Shown here piece by piece: positions 24,268 to 32,641 of a stretch of DNA of 49,008 nucleotides. A program made the position numbers and the translations under genes. The notes beneath the pieces are model-generated. The model ran no database searches and was not told the DNA's origin. It was given only the letters and a program-made list of their open reading frames with translations. The stretch comes from Alkalihalobacterium sp048323755 (GTDB taxonomy: Bacteria > Bacillota > Bacilli > Bacillales > Bacillaceae_F). Location of the stretch: positions 1 through 49,008 of the forward strand of contig NZ_JBLWFS010000029.1 of assembly GCF_048323755.1 (NCBI RefSeq), written 5' to 3'. Every line of letters starts with the position of its first letter. The stretch's first letter is position 1.

Positions 24268-25366
24268 GAGCAGCCCCTCCTCTCTTTTTTCTAAATAAGA
24301 AATAACAGAGAAGAATTATTGGTAGGATAAACGAATAAATGAACGTGTTTACATGGTAAGGGCGCCATGGTTCATTTGTAAAATCAGCTGTTGCTACGAC
24401 ACCTATAAAAAGGATTAATATATAAGTTATGACCCATTTCGTAGGGTGAATTTTAGGCCAAGTAATCCTTGCTAAGTAGACCATAAACCAAACGTGGATG
24501 ATGACCATTTTGTAAAAAGCAATGATCCAAAAGCTTACAAAAAATAAGTCAATTCGCTCTAGCCCACCGGCTTCTCCACCAAACGTTTGAACGAGGGCAA
24601 TAAAGGGTGATAGCAATGCTAAAGTTTGTTCAAAGCCAAATGTACCAACTGCGACCAGACTTAAAACCACATACGTGACCATAACAAAAATAAGACCGTA
24701 GTTCATCGCGTGCAACACTTTTTCTTTCTTTTTTACATGACTTACAAATGCTATAAGGACAAAGACACCGGCATAGCGAATCGTATCCGATAATGTACTG
24801 AGTGAAAATGTAATCGGATCGACCGCTATCAATGGTGGAATATAAATCCACCTGAAATGATCCCCGAAGAATAAGGCTATTAAAAAAAGCAGAATGACAA
24901 CATCAAACATAACGAAGAACACCACAAATCTTGTAATTGCAGCCACTCCATAATAAGCTGCCGCACCAACTACCAGTAAGAAGCTTCCTATAATTATCGA
25001 TCTAGGAGTTTCAGGAAGTAAATACGTTTGTACAATCGTATCCATTCCTTTAGTTACAACTATTCCACTATATAAAGTGCTTAAAATGAAATAAATGATA
25101 ATGCCATAATAGATTAATTTAGGAAGGTGGTTTTTGGTTTCTAACATCAAATTTTGACTATCGTATTTCTGAACAAATCGATGAATTAAGTACACGAGAA
25201 TGAAGTAAGGTATAACACCAACAATAAGTTTTAACCAAGCACTTCGAATTTCTTCCCCTGAGACAAACGGAAGAAACACTAATCCAACACCAAATGTTGA
25301 ACAAACAGTAAGTGCAAATATGTCAAAAGAACGAAAAATTTGTTCATCATTTTTCATTTGCTTCAC
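24257..25366 (-). CDS. GerB-type endospore germination permease
   Basis: 369 residues with about ten membrane helices, an APC-superfamily-like transporter fold. The opening FRSFDIFALTVCSTFGVGLVFLP resembles B subunits such as GerAB and GerKB, which bind the germinant within the membrane. It overlaps the A subunit by 20 nt and the C subunit by 11 nt, so the three are translationally coupled. Confidence 0.92.
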   Translation of the reverse strand: MKQMKNDEQIFRSFDIFALTVCSTFGVGLVFLPFVSGEEIRSAWLKLIVGVIPYFILVYLIHRFVQKYDSQNLMLETKNHLPKLIYYGIIIYFILSTLYSGIVVTKGMDTIVQTYLLPETPRSIIIGSFLLVVGAAAYYGVAAITRFVVFFVMFDVVILLFLIALFFGDHFRWIYIPPLIAVDPITFSLSTLSDTIRYAGVFVLIAFVSHVKKKEKVLHAMNYGLIFVMVTYVVLSLVAVGTFGFEQTLALLSPFIALVQTFGGEAGGLERIDLFFVSFWIIAFYKMVIIHVWFMVYLARITWPKIHPTKWVITYILILFIGVVATADFTNEPWRPYHVNTFIYSFILPIILLCYFLFRKKRGGAAHES

Positions 25367-26867
25367 CTTCTTCTTGTCTAGCCTGAGGATTCAGTCTAAA
25401 AAACGTATTCACTGCTTCTTTCACATTAAGAGGTGCAAAAGGTGATAGATACGGTTTTGAAACCGAATGTAAGGCACACAGATGAATAAACAATAAACAT
25501 ATGATGAGCGTAAGACCGTATAATCCTAAAAGTAGTGTAATAATGAGTAACACATAGCGAACAACTCTCCACGATGACGCAATCTCCCAAGACGGTGCAG
25601 TAAAAGAGGCAATCGCAGTGAACGCTATAACGATAACCATCGTGCTGCTCACAATTCCTGCCTCAACCGCTGCCTGTCCTATAACTAAACCTCCAACGAT
25701 ACCAATCGTCTGTCCAATAAAACTCGGTAAGCGAATACTCGATTCAACTAGTACATCAAGCGCAAACATCATAAGTAGTGCTTCTAACCCTGCTGGAAGC
25801 GGAATGTTATTTCGTGATGCGGCCAATGTCATAGCTAATGTAGTTGGAATTAATTCGGGATGAAACGCTACTAAAGCAACATATACCGCTGGGAACATCG
25901 CTGCAACTACAACACAGGCGATACGCAGGAACATAATAAAACTATGACTCCATGTTGAAGACTCATCATTGTCATCACCTGTTTCATAAAAGTTAATTAA
26001 AGAAATAGGCAATATTAATGAAAAGGTTGAATTGTTTATAAGAATTGCCACCTTCCCTTGTGTTAAGGAAAAAGCAACTCGATCCGGTCGCTCTGATTTC
26101 ATTGCGAGCGGAAATGGTGTTTTTGGAAAATCAACTAAATACTGACTTAACATTTTAGAGGTCAAAATTTGGTCAGTCTTTATTTTCGTAAGACGATCTT
26201 GAAGCTTACGGACGACAGCTGGGTCCGCATATTCTTCAAGGTACACCAATGCCAATTGGGTATGAGTAACTGACCCAGCCTGATACTTTTGTATTTTCAA
26301 TCTCGGGTCAGGAAAGTACTTTCTCATCAGTGCCATATTTTTATGAACATCTTCAATAAAACCAATCTTTGGTCCGTACACCTGCTGTTCCGTCGATGGA
26401 TTTTGAAGACTTCGTGTTTCCACATCTCCAAGTGCGATCGTCACAGGTTTATTTCCAGAAAAATGACATATTACTTCTCCACGCATGCAACGCTCTAACA
26501 ATTCCTGCCAATCTTTTGGTTCAACATATTGAACCATATTCATTAGGTCCCCTAATGAATCAACATTGATGTTATGATCACTTTTGCTTCGATCTGTAAT
26601 CGGCTTAATAATACTTTCTTGAAACAGACTCGTGTTAATGAGTCCAATAAAAAAATAGAAATTCACTACGTGATCTTCCGTAATATGAATTTCCCGAATG
26701 AAGAAATCATCCATATTCTCAAAAACCGTAGTTACTGTATCTTTCACACTACTCATGTCAGATGTAATATGATTTATATCTTCTAAGCCAATTTTTCTTG
26801 TAAGGAACTCATTATAATCATACGTATTAAAATTAGGCTGTTTTTTCAACTTATTTAAGAAGAACAT
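25347..26867 (-). CDS. GerA-type spore germination protein, A subunit
   Basis: 506 residues. A large soluble N-terminal part (about 1-300) is followed by four to five membrane helices. Motifs such as EPKDWQELLERCMRGEV, GPKIGFIEDVHKNMALMRKYF and the helix region AALVAFHPELIPTTLAMTLAASRNNIPLPAGLEALLM are typical of GerAA/GerKA. Recent work on GerA-type receptors describes A subunits assembling into nutrient-gated ion channels. First gene of the operon; GGAG precedes the ATG by 7 nt and a sigma-G promoter lies upstream. Confidence 0.93.
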   Translation of the reverse strand: MFFLNKLKKQPNFNTYDYNEFLTRKIGLEDINHITSDMSSVKDTVTTVFENMDDFFIREIHITEDHVVNFYFFIGLINTSLFQESIIKPITDRSKSDHNINVDSLGDLMNMVQYVEPKDWQELLERCMRGEVICHFSGNKPVTIALGDVETRSLQNPSTEQQVYGPKIGFIEDVHKNMALMRKYFPDPRLKIQKYQAGSVTHTQLALVYLEEYADPAVVRKLQDRLTKIKTDQILTSKMLSQYLVDFPKTPFPLAMKSERPDRVAFSLTQGKVAILINNSTFSLILPISLINFYETGDDNDESSTWSHSFIMFLRIACVVVAAMFPAVYVALVAFHPELIPTTLAMTLAASRNNIPLPAGLEALLMMFALDVLVESSIRLPSFIGQTIGIVGGLVIGQAAVEAGIVSSTMVIVIAFTAIASFTAPSWEIASSWRVVRYVLLIITLLLGLYGLTLIICLLFIHLCALHSVSKPYLSPFAPLNVKEAVNTFFRLNPQARQEEGEANEK

Positions 26868-26900
26868 ACTAAACGCTCCATTTCTTACTTGTTCTCCCTT

Positions 26901-26929
26901 TATTATGTGAGTTTTACAACTTCGTATAC
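26901..26929 (-). promoter_or_regulatory. Putative sigma-G promoter of the ger operon
   Basis: On the reverse strand GTATA (26925-26929), a 17-bp spacer and CATAATA (26901-26907), fitting the sigma-G consensus GHATR and CATNHTA with 17-18 bp. Germinant receptors are expressed in the forespore under sigma-G. Confidence 0.75.
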
Positions 26930-27013
26930 TTCTTTCATTTTCTCGTTAATTACACAAGGCTGTTTTCGGTTTTATTTTCAACACCTTCACGCTATGCGTG
27001 AAAAGCCAAACAA

Positions 27014-27042
27014 AAAGACTGACTTATAAGAAGTCAGCCTCG
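27014..27042 (-). terminator. Terminator of the CsoR/CstR-type gene
   Basis: AGGCTGACTT and AAGTCAGTCT pair (one G-T) around a short loop, with TTTTT following on the reverse strand. Confidence 0.75.
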
Positions 27043-27057
27043 CCTTACCATTTTTTA

Positions 27058-27324
27058 TTATCTACTTTTCACCAATAAATTTACTGCTTCTTTAATCGTT
27101 TCTTCTGTATTTTCCCCGTTCTCAATTTGTTCGCGTATACAAGCTTCTAAATTCGTACTTACGACAACTCCAATTGCCCGGTCGAGTGCATTACGTACCG
27201 CAGCCATTTGTCCAACGATATCTTGACATTCTTTTTCTTCTTCCATCATTTTAAGGATGCCTCGGACTTGACCTTCAATACGTTTTAGCCTATTCTTCAC
27301 TTTATCATCGTATTTCATGCCCAT
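27058..27324 (-). CDS. CsoR/CstR-family transcriptional regulator
   Basis: 88 residues, all helical, opening RLKRIEGQVRGILKMMEEEKECQDIVGQ, the DUF156 (CsoR/RcnR) signature. The copper sensor CsoR uses Cys-His-Cys. Here Cys33 and Cys62 are present, but the position four before the second cysteine is Asn58, not His. That pattern is closer to CstR-type persulfide sensors or to YrkD than to a copper sensor. The neighbours show no copper or sulfide gene, so the target is unclear. The reverse strand has TATAAT about 20 nt upstream. Confidence 0.88.
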   Translation of the reverse strand: MGMKYDDKVKNRLKRIEGQVRGILKMMEEEKECQDIVGQMAAVRNALDRAIGVVVSTNLEACIREQIENGENTEETIKEAVNLLVKSR

Positions 27325-27455
27325 CTCTTACGCCCCCAATTAACATTTTTTTCATTATACACTATTCCTATTTGTTTAACATCTAATTCAAGATTCTCTA
27401 ATAAAAAGTCTCCATATACTTATCATTTTTGTTTACCATAATTATTTACTAGCTT

Positions 27456-27650
27456 ATGATTAGTCGTGTGGTTTCCGTACCTGTAGATGCAGACAAAATA
27501 AAATCAATGAAACCTGATGGTACTTTACCGTCTGTAACAGACTATCATTAACAAGCCTGGCCCTTATTAGAGTCAAGCTTAATTGTTGTTCTATCCTTAC
27601 AAGACATGCATATAACTAACTTATTAGAGGACCAAGCTCCTAAACTCTAA
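27456..27650 (+). pseudogene. Possible decayed short gene with one in-frame stop
   Basis: ATG at 27456 opens 31 codons (including VVSVPVDADKIKSMKPDG) to TAA at 27549-27551. The same frame then stays open to TAA near 27650, with a protein-like tail (SLIVVLSLQDMHITNLLE). No ribosome-binding site precedes the ATG. I do not recognise it; it may be a remnant or two unrelated frames. Confidence 0.25.
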
Positions 27651-27667
27651 AGCGAAAGGTGCTTCTC

Positions 27668-28255
27668 ATGATTAAAAGTATAGTTGCAGTTCTAATCGGT
27701 AGTCTTTTGATCAGTTACGGGATTAACCAGTTCTTCATTCCTCACCATATTCTTGATGGTGGAATGATTGGTGTTGGATTAATCATTCATTATGTATGGC
27801 AACTGGACGTTGGGATGTCCATTATTTTACTAAGCATTCCAATCTATTTGTTAGCTTGGAAATACTATCGTACCTTTTTTTTCTACAGCATTCCAGGGTT
27901 TCTCGTTTCCTCCTTATTTATTGATTGGTTTCACTTCCTCACCTTACCCTATGAAATCGATCCACTCCTCAGCGCAGTCTTAGGTGGACTTATATTAGGG
28001 GCCGGCGTTGGCATCATGTTTCGAGTCGATATTAGTACAGGCGGACTCGATTTACTCGCACAAATGATTGCTGATTATACAAAAGTAAACATTGGAATTA
28101 TGATTTTCATTATTGATTTCCTTGTCGTTATAGGTGGAATATTTGTTATTACTCCTACTGAATTACTTTTATCAGTAATTGCTGTTACGGCAACTGGTTT
28201 TTCTACGATGTTGCTTACTCTAGATACTCACGGTTCCCCACATTCCCTTATTTAA
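27668..28255 (+). CDS. YitT-family membrane protein (short form)
   Basis: 195 residues with five or six membrane helices. The opening GSLLISYGINQFFIPHHILDGGMIGVGLIIHY and the motif GVGIMFRVDISTGGLDLLAQ are typical of the YitT (DUF161) family. Most family members have an additional C-terminal DUF2179 domain, which is missing here. The start is ATG at 27668 after AAAGGTG; a GTG nine nt earlier overlaps that site. Function is unknown in the family. Confidence 0.88.
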   Translation: MIKSIVAVLIGSLLISYGINQFFIPHHILDGGMIGVGLIIHYVWQLDVGMSIILLSIPIYLLAWKYYRTFFFYSIPGFLVSSLFIDWFHFLTLPYEIDPLLSAVLGGLILGAGVGIMFRVDISTGGLDLLAQMIADYTKVNIGIMIFIIDFLVVIGGIFVITPTELLLSVIAVTATGFSTMLLTLDTHGSPHSLI

Positions 28256-28320
28256 TTCGACAACTCATTTCCCGGGAAAGCAATCTTCGACTTTCTATAT
28301 TTCCGTAATGTCGAAATAAC

Positions 28321-28354
28321 AGAGAGGACAGTCCTCTAGAAGACTGTCCTCTCT
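28321..28354. terminator. Hairpin between yitT-like gene and rsiX
   Basis: A perfect 13-bp stem (AGAGAGGACAGTC / GACTGTCCTCTCT) with an 8-nt loop, between convergent genes. U-tracts are poor on both strands. Confidence 0.65.
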
Positions 28355-28362
28355 TGAATTCC

Positions 28363-29478
28363 TTAACGAAATGCTATTCCGTTTGGGGATATTTCTGTTG
28401 AAATTCTATCATTGAACTTATACGGGCCAAGCTCATCAACCCCAGCATTATGGAACTCCACCTCTTCAACCTTGAAGTGCTTAGCAGTTAGTAATATGGC
28501 TTCTAATAACATTAATGAATCTTCATGTATCACTAGATCAGTCTCTTGACCAAATGAAATCGTTACAGCTTGGTTTGACAGTTCTTCTACCGCTTCAATA
28601 ACAATTCCTGGAGTTGTAGAAGCCATCAAACGAACAATATCTTCAAAGGTAAGTCCTGTAACTTCTCCAAGTCCTCCAGCAACTAAGAACGTCCTTCCTG
28701 TAGAATTCTCATATGCTGTGTATCCAGAAGGTGAACTCGTGATTGGCCATCCTTCCATCGGACCATATTCCCCGATATCCACTCCCCCTTGACCACCAAC
28801 TAAAATGTTGAAAGCTTCATACCCTAAAGGCGCTAATACCATATTCAATGCTTCTTCTAACATTTTTTGGTTACTTGAACCTGCTAGTACCTCAGGAATA
28901 TCAACCGAAACCGTTGTCTCAGAAACTTCTTTCATTGCTACCCCTTTAAGTGGAGAAGCCAGTAACCCTACAGCTGAAGGATCATACTCTTCTAAGATCA
29001 CGGAGATTTGATTTAGAATTATATCATCATCTCTCACAATAAAACTTAGAGGAACGATAAACATGGCTTGCTCATCAAGATATGGAATAGTTACCACTCG
29101 TTGGTCATCTTGAAGGTTGCCCTCAACGATTGCAGGTATATAGTTGTTATATTCCATTGTGGTTTCTGTTGCTTTCTCTAAGGCTTCGTCCATGTCCACC
29201 ATGAACATTTCACCCGCTTCTGCTTCTTCTGCATATGGTAAGGCTTCTTCACTTCCATTACTTAGTATCATAGGGATTAGTGCCAATAAAAGACCTGCGG
29301 CTGTTGCACTGGCAAGAGCAGGCATCATCCATGACCTTCTTTTCTTCTGAGGTTCAGTATCCAACTGTTTCTTTATATTTTGAAATATTTCATTTTTTGA
29401 ACGATGATCTTCTACCTTAGGGAGTTGTTTCATTTTTTTCTCAAACTCTTCTAAGTCAAAGTTATCTTTATTGTCCAC
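28363..29478 (-). CDS. rsiX: RsiX-like anti-sigma factor
   Basis: 371 residues, near the 368 of B. subtilis RsiX. The N-terminal cytoplasmic part has LPKVEDHRS, a stretch I recall from RsiX. One membrane helix spans about residues 50-72. The external part contains a GerMN-like region (VGGQGGVDIGEYGPMEGW). RsiX holds SigX at the membrane. It directly follows sigX with a 1-nt gap, so the two are coupled. Confidence 0.85.
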   Translation of the reverse strand: MDNKDNFDLEEFEKKMKQLPKVEDHRSKNEIFQNIKKQLDTEPQKKRRSWMMPALASATAAGLLLALIPMILSNGSEEALPYAEEAEAGEMFMVDMDEALEKATETTMEYNNYIPAIVEGNLQDDQRVVTIPYLDEQAMFIVPLSFIVRDDDIILNQISVILEEYDPSAVGLLASPLKGVAMKEVSETTVSVDIPEVLAGSSNQKMLEEALNMVLAPLGYEAFNILVGGQGGVDIGEYGPMEGWPITSSPSGYTAYENSTGRTFLVAGGLGEVTGLTFEDIVRLMASTTPGIVIEAVEELSNQAVTISFGQETDLVIHEDSLMLLEAILLTAKHFKVEEVEFHNAGVDELGPYKFNDRISTEISPNGIAFR

Positions 29479-29479
29479 A

Positions 29480-30013
29480 TTATCCCTCCTTTACAGCTCC
29501 AAAGTTAGGCTGTCCAACGTATTCCTTTAAAGCTTTAATTGCTCGGTGTGTTGTTGTTTTGACTTTACTTTCAGTCCACCCGAGAACTTGGGCTGTTTCA
29601 GTAATTGTTAGTGACTGAACATACCTTAGTATTACTACTTGCTGTTGATCTGATGAGCATTCTGCTAGCCCTTTATAAATTAGACGTAATTCGTCCGATT
29701 GCGTTACAATATCTTCAGGCAATGGTGCAGGATCACGGACTTCTACTTTTTCAATCGGTCCGAGCAAGCCTAACCACTTTCTTTTTTGGCGGTTTTGTTT
29801 ACGAATCCAATCAATCGTAATATTCCTTGCAATAGAATATAGCCAAGTCTTTTCACTACTTTTGCCTTCGAAAGATACGTAAGACTGGAGAACTTTAATA
29901 TATACTTCTTGTACTAACTCTTCTGCTGTTTCACGGCTTCGAACCATATAAAATATAAATTGAAATAATGGCTGATGATACGTTTCATATAAGCGATCGA
30001 ATGTGCTCTCCAA
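29480..30013 (-). CDS. sigX: ECF sigma factor SigX
   Basis: 177 residues. Region 2 (FDRLYETYHQPLFQFIFYMVRS...EELVQEVYIKVLQSY) and region 4 (LTITETAQVLGWTESKVKTTTHRAIK) match B. subtilis SigX, which controls cell-envelope charge and peptide resistance. The open frame starts at GTG 30022, but that overlaps AAAGGGGG; TTG at 30013, eight nt after it, gives the SigX N-terminus. An ECF-type promoter upstream suggests autoregulation. Confidence 0.9.
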   Translation of the reverse strand: MESTFDRLYETYHQPLFQFIFYMVRSRETAEELVQEVYIKVLQSYVSFEGKSSEKTWLYSIARNITIDWIRKQNRQKRKWLGLLGPIEKVEVRDPAPLPEDIVTQSDELRLIYKGLAECSSDQQQVVILRYVQSLTITETAQVLGWTESKVKTTTHRAIKALKEYVGQPNFGAVKEG

Positions 30014-30035
30014 AAAGGACACCCCCTTTAATTAA

Positions 30036-30061
30036 GACGACAAACAACTGTGTAAGTTACA
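30036..30061 (-). promoter_or_regulatory. Autoregulatory ECF promoter of sigX
   Basis: TGTAAC (30056-30061), 16 bp and CGTC (30036-30039) on the reverse strand, matching sigma-X class promoters (TGTAAC with CGWC). The leader would be only about 16 nt, with the Shine-Dalgarno sequence at its start. Confidence 0.8.
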
Positions 30062-30175
30062 AAAATTAACACAAAAAAAGCCCAGAAGGGAGAATCCTTA
30101 TGAGCATGTTACACATTTTTTGTTTATCTCCTTAGAGATAACAATATGTGAAAGTTTGGAAATTGACAACTTAAA

Positions 30176-30274
30176 TTATTCGACAATCCTACTTCCAATA
30201 ATCCAATATAAAAATCCGTAAAGGAGTGCAATTCCTGCGATTAATAGAAATAGTGCTTTATTGGATAATTTCAA
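30176..30274 (-). CDS. Small single-pass membrane protein, 32 residues
   Basis: A frame too short for ordinary gene calling: TTG at 30274 preceded by GGTGGATGGAG, then MKLSNKALFLLIAG and a continuous hydrophobic stretch to WIIG, ending SRIVE. It would be one membrane helix with a positive N-terminus. Upstream is TGCTATAAT, an extended -10 (TATAAT at 30310-30315). It lies between sigX and a transposase remnant. I do not recognise it; the combination of promoter, ribosome-binding site and membrane helix suggests a real gene. Confidence 0.5.
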   Translation of the reverse strand: MKLSNKALFLLIAGIALLYGFLYWIIGSRIVE

Positions 30275-30306
30275 AGCTCCATCCACCACCCTAATTATGA
30301 TTACTA

Positions 30307-30318
30307 AAATTATAGCAT
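30307..30318 (-). promoter_or_regulatory. Extended -10 promoter of the small membrane gene
   Basis: TGCTATAAT on the reverse strand matches the extended -10 TGNTATAAT; no good -35 is seen. It would start transcription about 30 nt before the TTG codon. Confidence 0.4.
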
Positions 30319-30466
30319 AGGAAGTGGACAAAAAAAATGAACGCTTAAAGAACTGATTAAGCGCTCAAACAGTGAAAACTATATAAGAAAGACCTATTGA
30401 AAGTAGAAATGTAGGAGGATTAGTAGAAGATGTTTAGGTAGATAAAAATGAATGTACACTCATTCA

Positions 30467-30664
30467 TTACCTTTCCTCAAAAGCAACGTTACCTCTTATG
30501 CGCCGTTTTTGGAACTTTCCTGATTGATATTCAACCACCCAGCGATGCACCAAACCTACACTTAATACATACCTTCTAGCAATCAACGATTTATTTCCTG
30601 TTTCAATCGCTTCTTTCACCACCTTCACTTTAAATTCCTTAGAGTAGCTCGCTCGCTTCAACAC
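30467..30664 (-). pseudogene. Transposase OrfA remnant (HTH domain)
   Basis: 65 codons. SYSKEFKVKVVKEAIETGNK and LVHRWVVEYQSGKF match the N-terminal helix-turn-helix of IS3-like transposase OrfA proteins. The frame ends soon after the HTH; the leucine zipper and the OrfB integrase are absent. No terminal inverted repeats were found. It is a relic. Confidence 0.7.
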
Positions 30665-30715
30665 TCATCCCCCATTCCAATCTCTTTTCTGTAAACGCTT
30701 TCATTAACTGGTTAT

Positions 30716-30746
30716 AAAAAAACAACCACTAGCTTAGGGTTGTTTT
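30716..30746 (-). terminator. Terminator of the universal stress gene
   Basis: AAAACAACC and GGTTGTTTTTTT with a 10-nt loop on the reverse strand, about 115 nt after the usp stop. Confidence 0.7.
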
Positions 30747-30861
30747 CTTGTTATTATCTCTTACTAATGTATATGTCTGAATTTTAAAAAAATATCGATA
30801 ATTTGTCAAGGTTTCTAACATTACAATTTCATTAAATTCGTTTACATCTAGGTGAAATTTA

Positions 30862-31281
30862 TTATTTCACAATCATCACTGGGCAATTGGCACGCTTTGC
30901 TACTTTATGGCTTACACTGCCTAACACCATTTCTTGAAGTGCATTTAAACCTCTACTACCAATAACGATCAAATCAAATTGTTTCTCGTTGGCGTACTTT
31001 ACAATGGCAGGCCCAGGCTCGCCGCGGACAATCTTTACTTCAAAATTAATGTTTTCATTTTTTGCGTGGTTCTCAATGGCACTCAACTTCTGTTTTCTTT
31101 GGGAGGCAATTCCTAAAGCATCCCAATTTTTTAATACGTCTGCTTTCGATGTACTGCCATCGACCACATACAATACCGTAACACAAGAATCGTCACTTTC
31201 TTTAGCAATCGCTATAGCTTTTTCCGCTGCCCTAATCGAGTGCTCGGACCCATCAGCTGGAAGTAATATACGTCTAAACAT
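30862..31281 (-). CDS. Universal stress protein, UspA family
   Basis: 139 residues, one Usp domain. The ATP-binding signature GSRGLNALQEMVLGSVSHKV (G-x2-G-x9-GS) is near the C-terminus, and the start MFRRILLPADGSEHS is typical. Cytoplasmic. I looked for a sigma-B promoter upstream and found none with good spacing. Confidence 0.93.
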   Translation of the reverse strand: MFRRILLPADGSEHSIRAAEKAIAIAKESDDSCVTVLYVVDGSTSKADVLKNWDALGIASQRKQKLSAIENHAKNENINFEVKIVRGEPGPAIVKYANEKQFDLIVIGSRGLNALQEMVLGSVSHKVAKRANCPVMIVK

Positions 31282-31448
31282 ACCTAATCCCCTCTCATAA
31301 GTAAACTGGATGAATGTTTTGTTTATGTTGGATTAGTCTAAGCTAGTAATAGTAAAGCTCACCACTATTTTCTTATTTAATTATATCTTATTTCCACAAG
31401 AAGTTCATTAAACGAATTACTGTCCATCTAGGTGGAGGCAATTTCTCA

Positions 31449-31478
31449 TTTACGTACATGAAATATTAAGTTTATAAT
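31449..31478 (+). promoter_or_regulatory. Putative sigma-A promoter of the dedA gene
   Basis: TTTACG (31449-31454), an 18-bp spacer and TATAAT (31473-31478), about 50 bp before the start codon. Confidence 0.45.
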
Positions 31479-31526
31479 GAATTAACATTGTAGGCGAAAA
31501 CCTGAAATAATTGATTGAGGGACATT

Positions 31527-32117
31527 ATGGAGTTATTTGAATTTTTAATCATGAAGTATGGCTATATTGCCATTGTTATTATTCTTATAGGGGGAATCGT
31601 TGGTCTTCCTATACCAGATGAAGTACTACTTACTTTGATTGGATATTATACCTATGCCGGTAAAATGTCTTATACATTAGCTTTATTGTCCGCCTTTGCC
31701 GGGTCAGCAATCGGCATATCCATCAGTTATTTCTTAGGTGCAAAACTCGGATTGCCTTTCTTACTGAAGTACGGACCAAGGTTTCACATCTCACATAAAA
31801 AAGTAGCTTATACTCAACAACTGTTTTATAAGTATGGACCTATCCTTCTTTTTATCGGGTATTTTATACCCGGGCTCCGTCATATTACGGGCTATTTATC
31901 TGGAATATCAAAATATAATTTTGCAAAATTTTCTTTATTTGCTTACACTGGTGCTTTTACATGGGTCTTCCTCTTTATCACACTAGGACAAGAGCTCGGA
32001 AATAAGTGGTACATTGTGGAACGATACTTTCTAAAGGTTGGATTACTATTATTTATCCTACTCGCACTCATCAGCATATTTCTTATTCTTAAATATAATT
32101 ATGCTAAAAAAAAGTAA
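31527..32117 (+). CDS. DedA-family membrane protein
   Basis: 196 residues with four to five hydrophobic segments and a VTT (SNARE-associated) domain. Typical motifs are GLPIPDEVLLTLIGYY, SAFAGSAIGISISYFLGAKLG and FIGYFIPGLRHITGYLSGI, the last containing the conserved PG-RH of DedA. DedA relatives are needed for membrane-potential balance and for flipping phospholipid or undecaprenyl-phosphate carriers. ATG at 31527 follows GAGGGAC; an upstream TTG overlaps that site. Confidence 0.9.
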   Translation: MELFEFLIMKYGYIAIVIILIGGIVGLPIPDEVLLTLIGYYTYAGKMSYTLALLSAFAGSAIGISISYFLGAKLGLPFLLKYGPRFHISHKKVAYTQQLFYKYGPILLFIGYFIPGLRHITGYLSGISKYNFAKFSLFAYTGAFTWVFLFITLGQELGNKWYIVERYFLKVGLLLFILLALISIFLILKYNYAKKK

Positions 32118-32181
32118 ATTTGACATGATAAACTTGGATCTTCACACACAGTGTGAAGCTTTTGACGATATAATAACAAAC

Positions 32182-32214
32182 AAAAAGTGAGGGGGTAATT
32201 GTCCCTCACTTTTT
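32182..32214. terminator. Bidirectional terminator, dedA / lipoprotein gene
   Basis: Arms AAAAAGTGAGGG and CCCTCACTTTTT with a 9-nt loop, T-tailed on both strands, between convergent genes. Confidence 0.85.
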
Positions 32215-32221
32215 ATCACTA

Positions 32222-32641
32222 TTATTCAGCTGATTTTAATTCAATTTCCTCTTTAATCTCATCTACTGAATCAAATAACCATGAACCAGTTAACTCTTCA
32301 CCATCAAAAGCAATGGCAACAAAACCATCTTCTACTTGGATGATATCTACTTTATAAGCACCATATTCTTCTTTCTCAGTATCAATTGTATCAATATAAC
32401 GAATTTCTTGTGCAGAACCCCATAGTAATAACTCTGCTGCATAAGAGCTATACGTTTTTCCTTCATGTGCTCTTTCTTGGAATTCCTCAGCTGTTAAGTA
32501 ACCTGTCTCTACAACTTCAACTACTTCTTCAGTTTCAGTTGCTCCACCTGCTTGCTCTGTTTCCTCTGCAGGCTCATTATCTGCTGTTCCACAGCCTACT
32601 AATAACATACCAGCTGCCATAACCATAAAAAACTTTTTCAT
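32222..32641 (-). CDS. Small lipoprotein of unknown function
   Basis: 139 residues. Signal peptide with lipobox LLVGCG (Cys17), a 30-residue linker rich in Glu and Thr, then a small acidic domain from about residue 46 (TGYLTAEEFQERAHEGKTYSS). I do not recognise the domain. It should be lipid-anchored on the outside of the cell. It has no operon partner; the gene shares a terminator with dedA. Confidence 0.75.
   Translation of the reverse strand: MKKFFMVMAAGMLLVGCGTADNEPAEETEQAGGATETEEVVEVVETGYLTAEEFQERAHEGKTYSSYAAELLLWGSAQEIRYIDTIDTEKEEYGAYKVDIIQVEDGFVAIAFDGEELTGSWLFDSVDEIKEEIELKSAE

Noticed and set aside
31282..31340. Sigma-B promoter for the universal stress gene
   Set aside because: GTTTAC is present, but the nearest GGTAT-like sequence is 16 bp away and overlaps the start codon.
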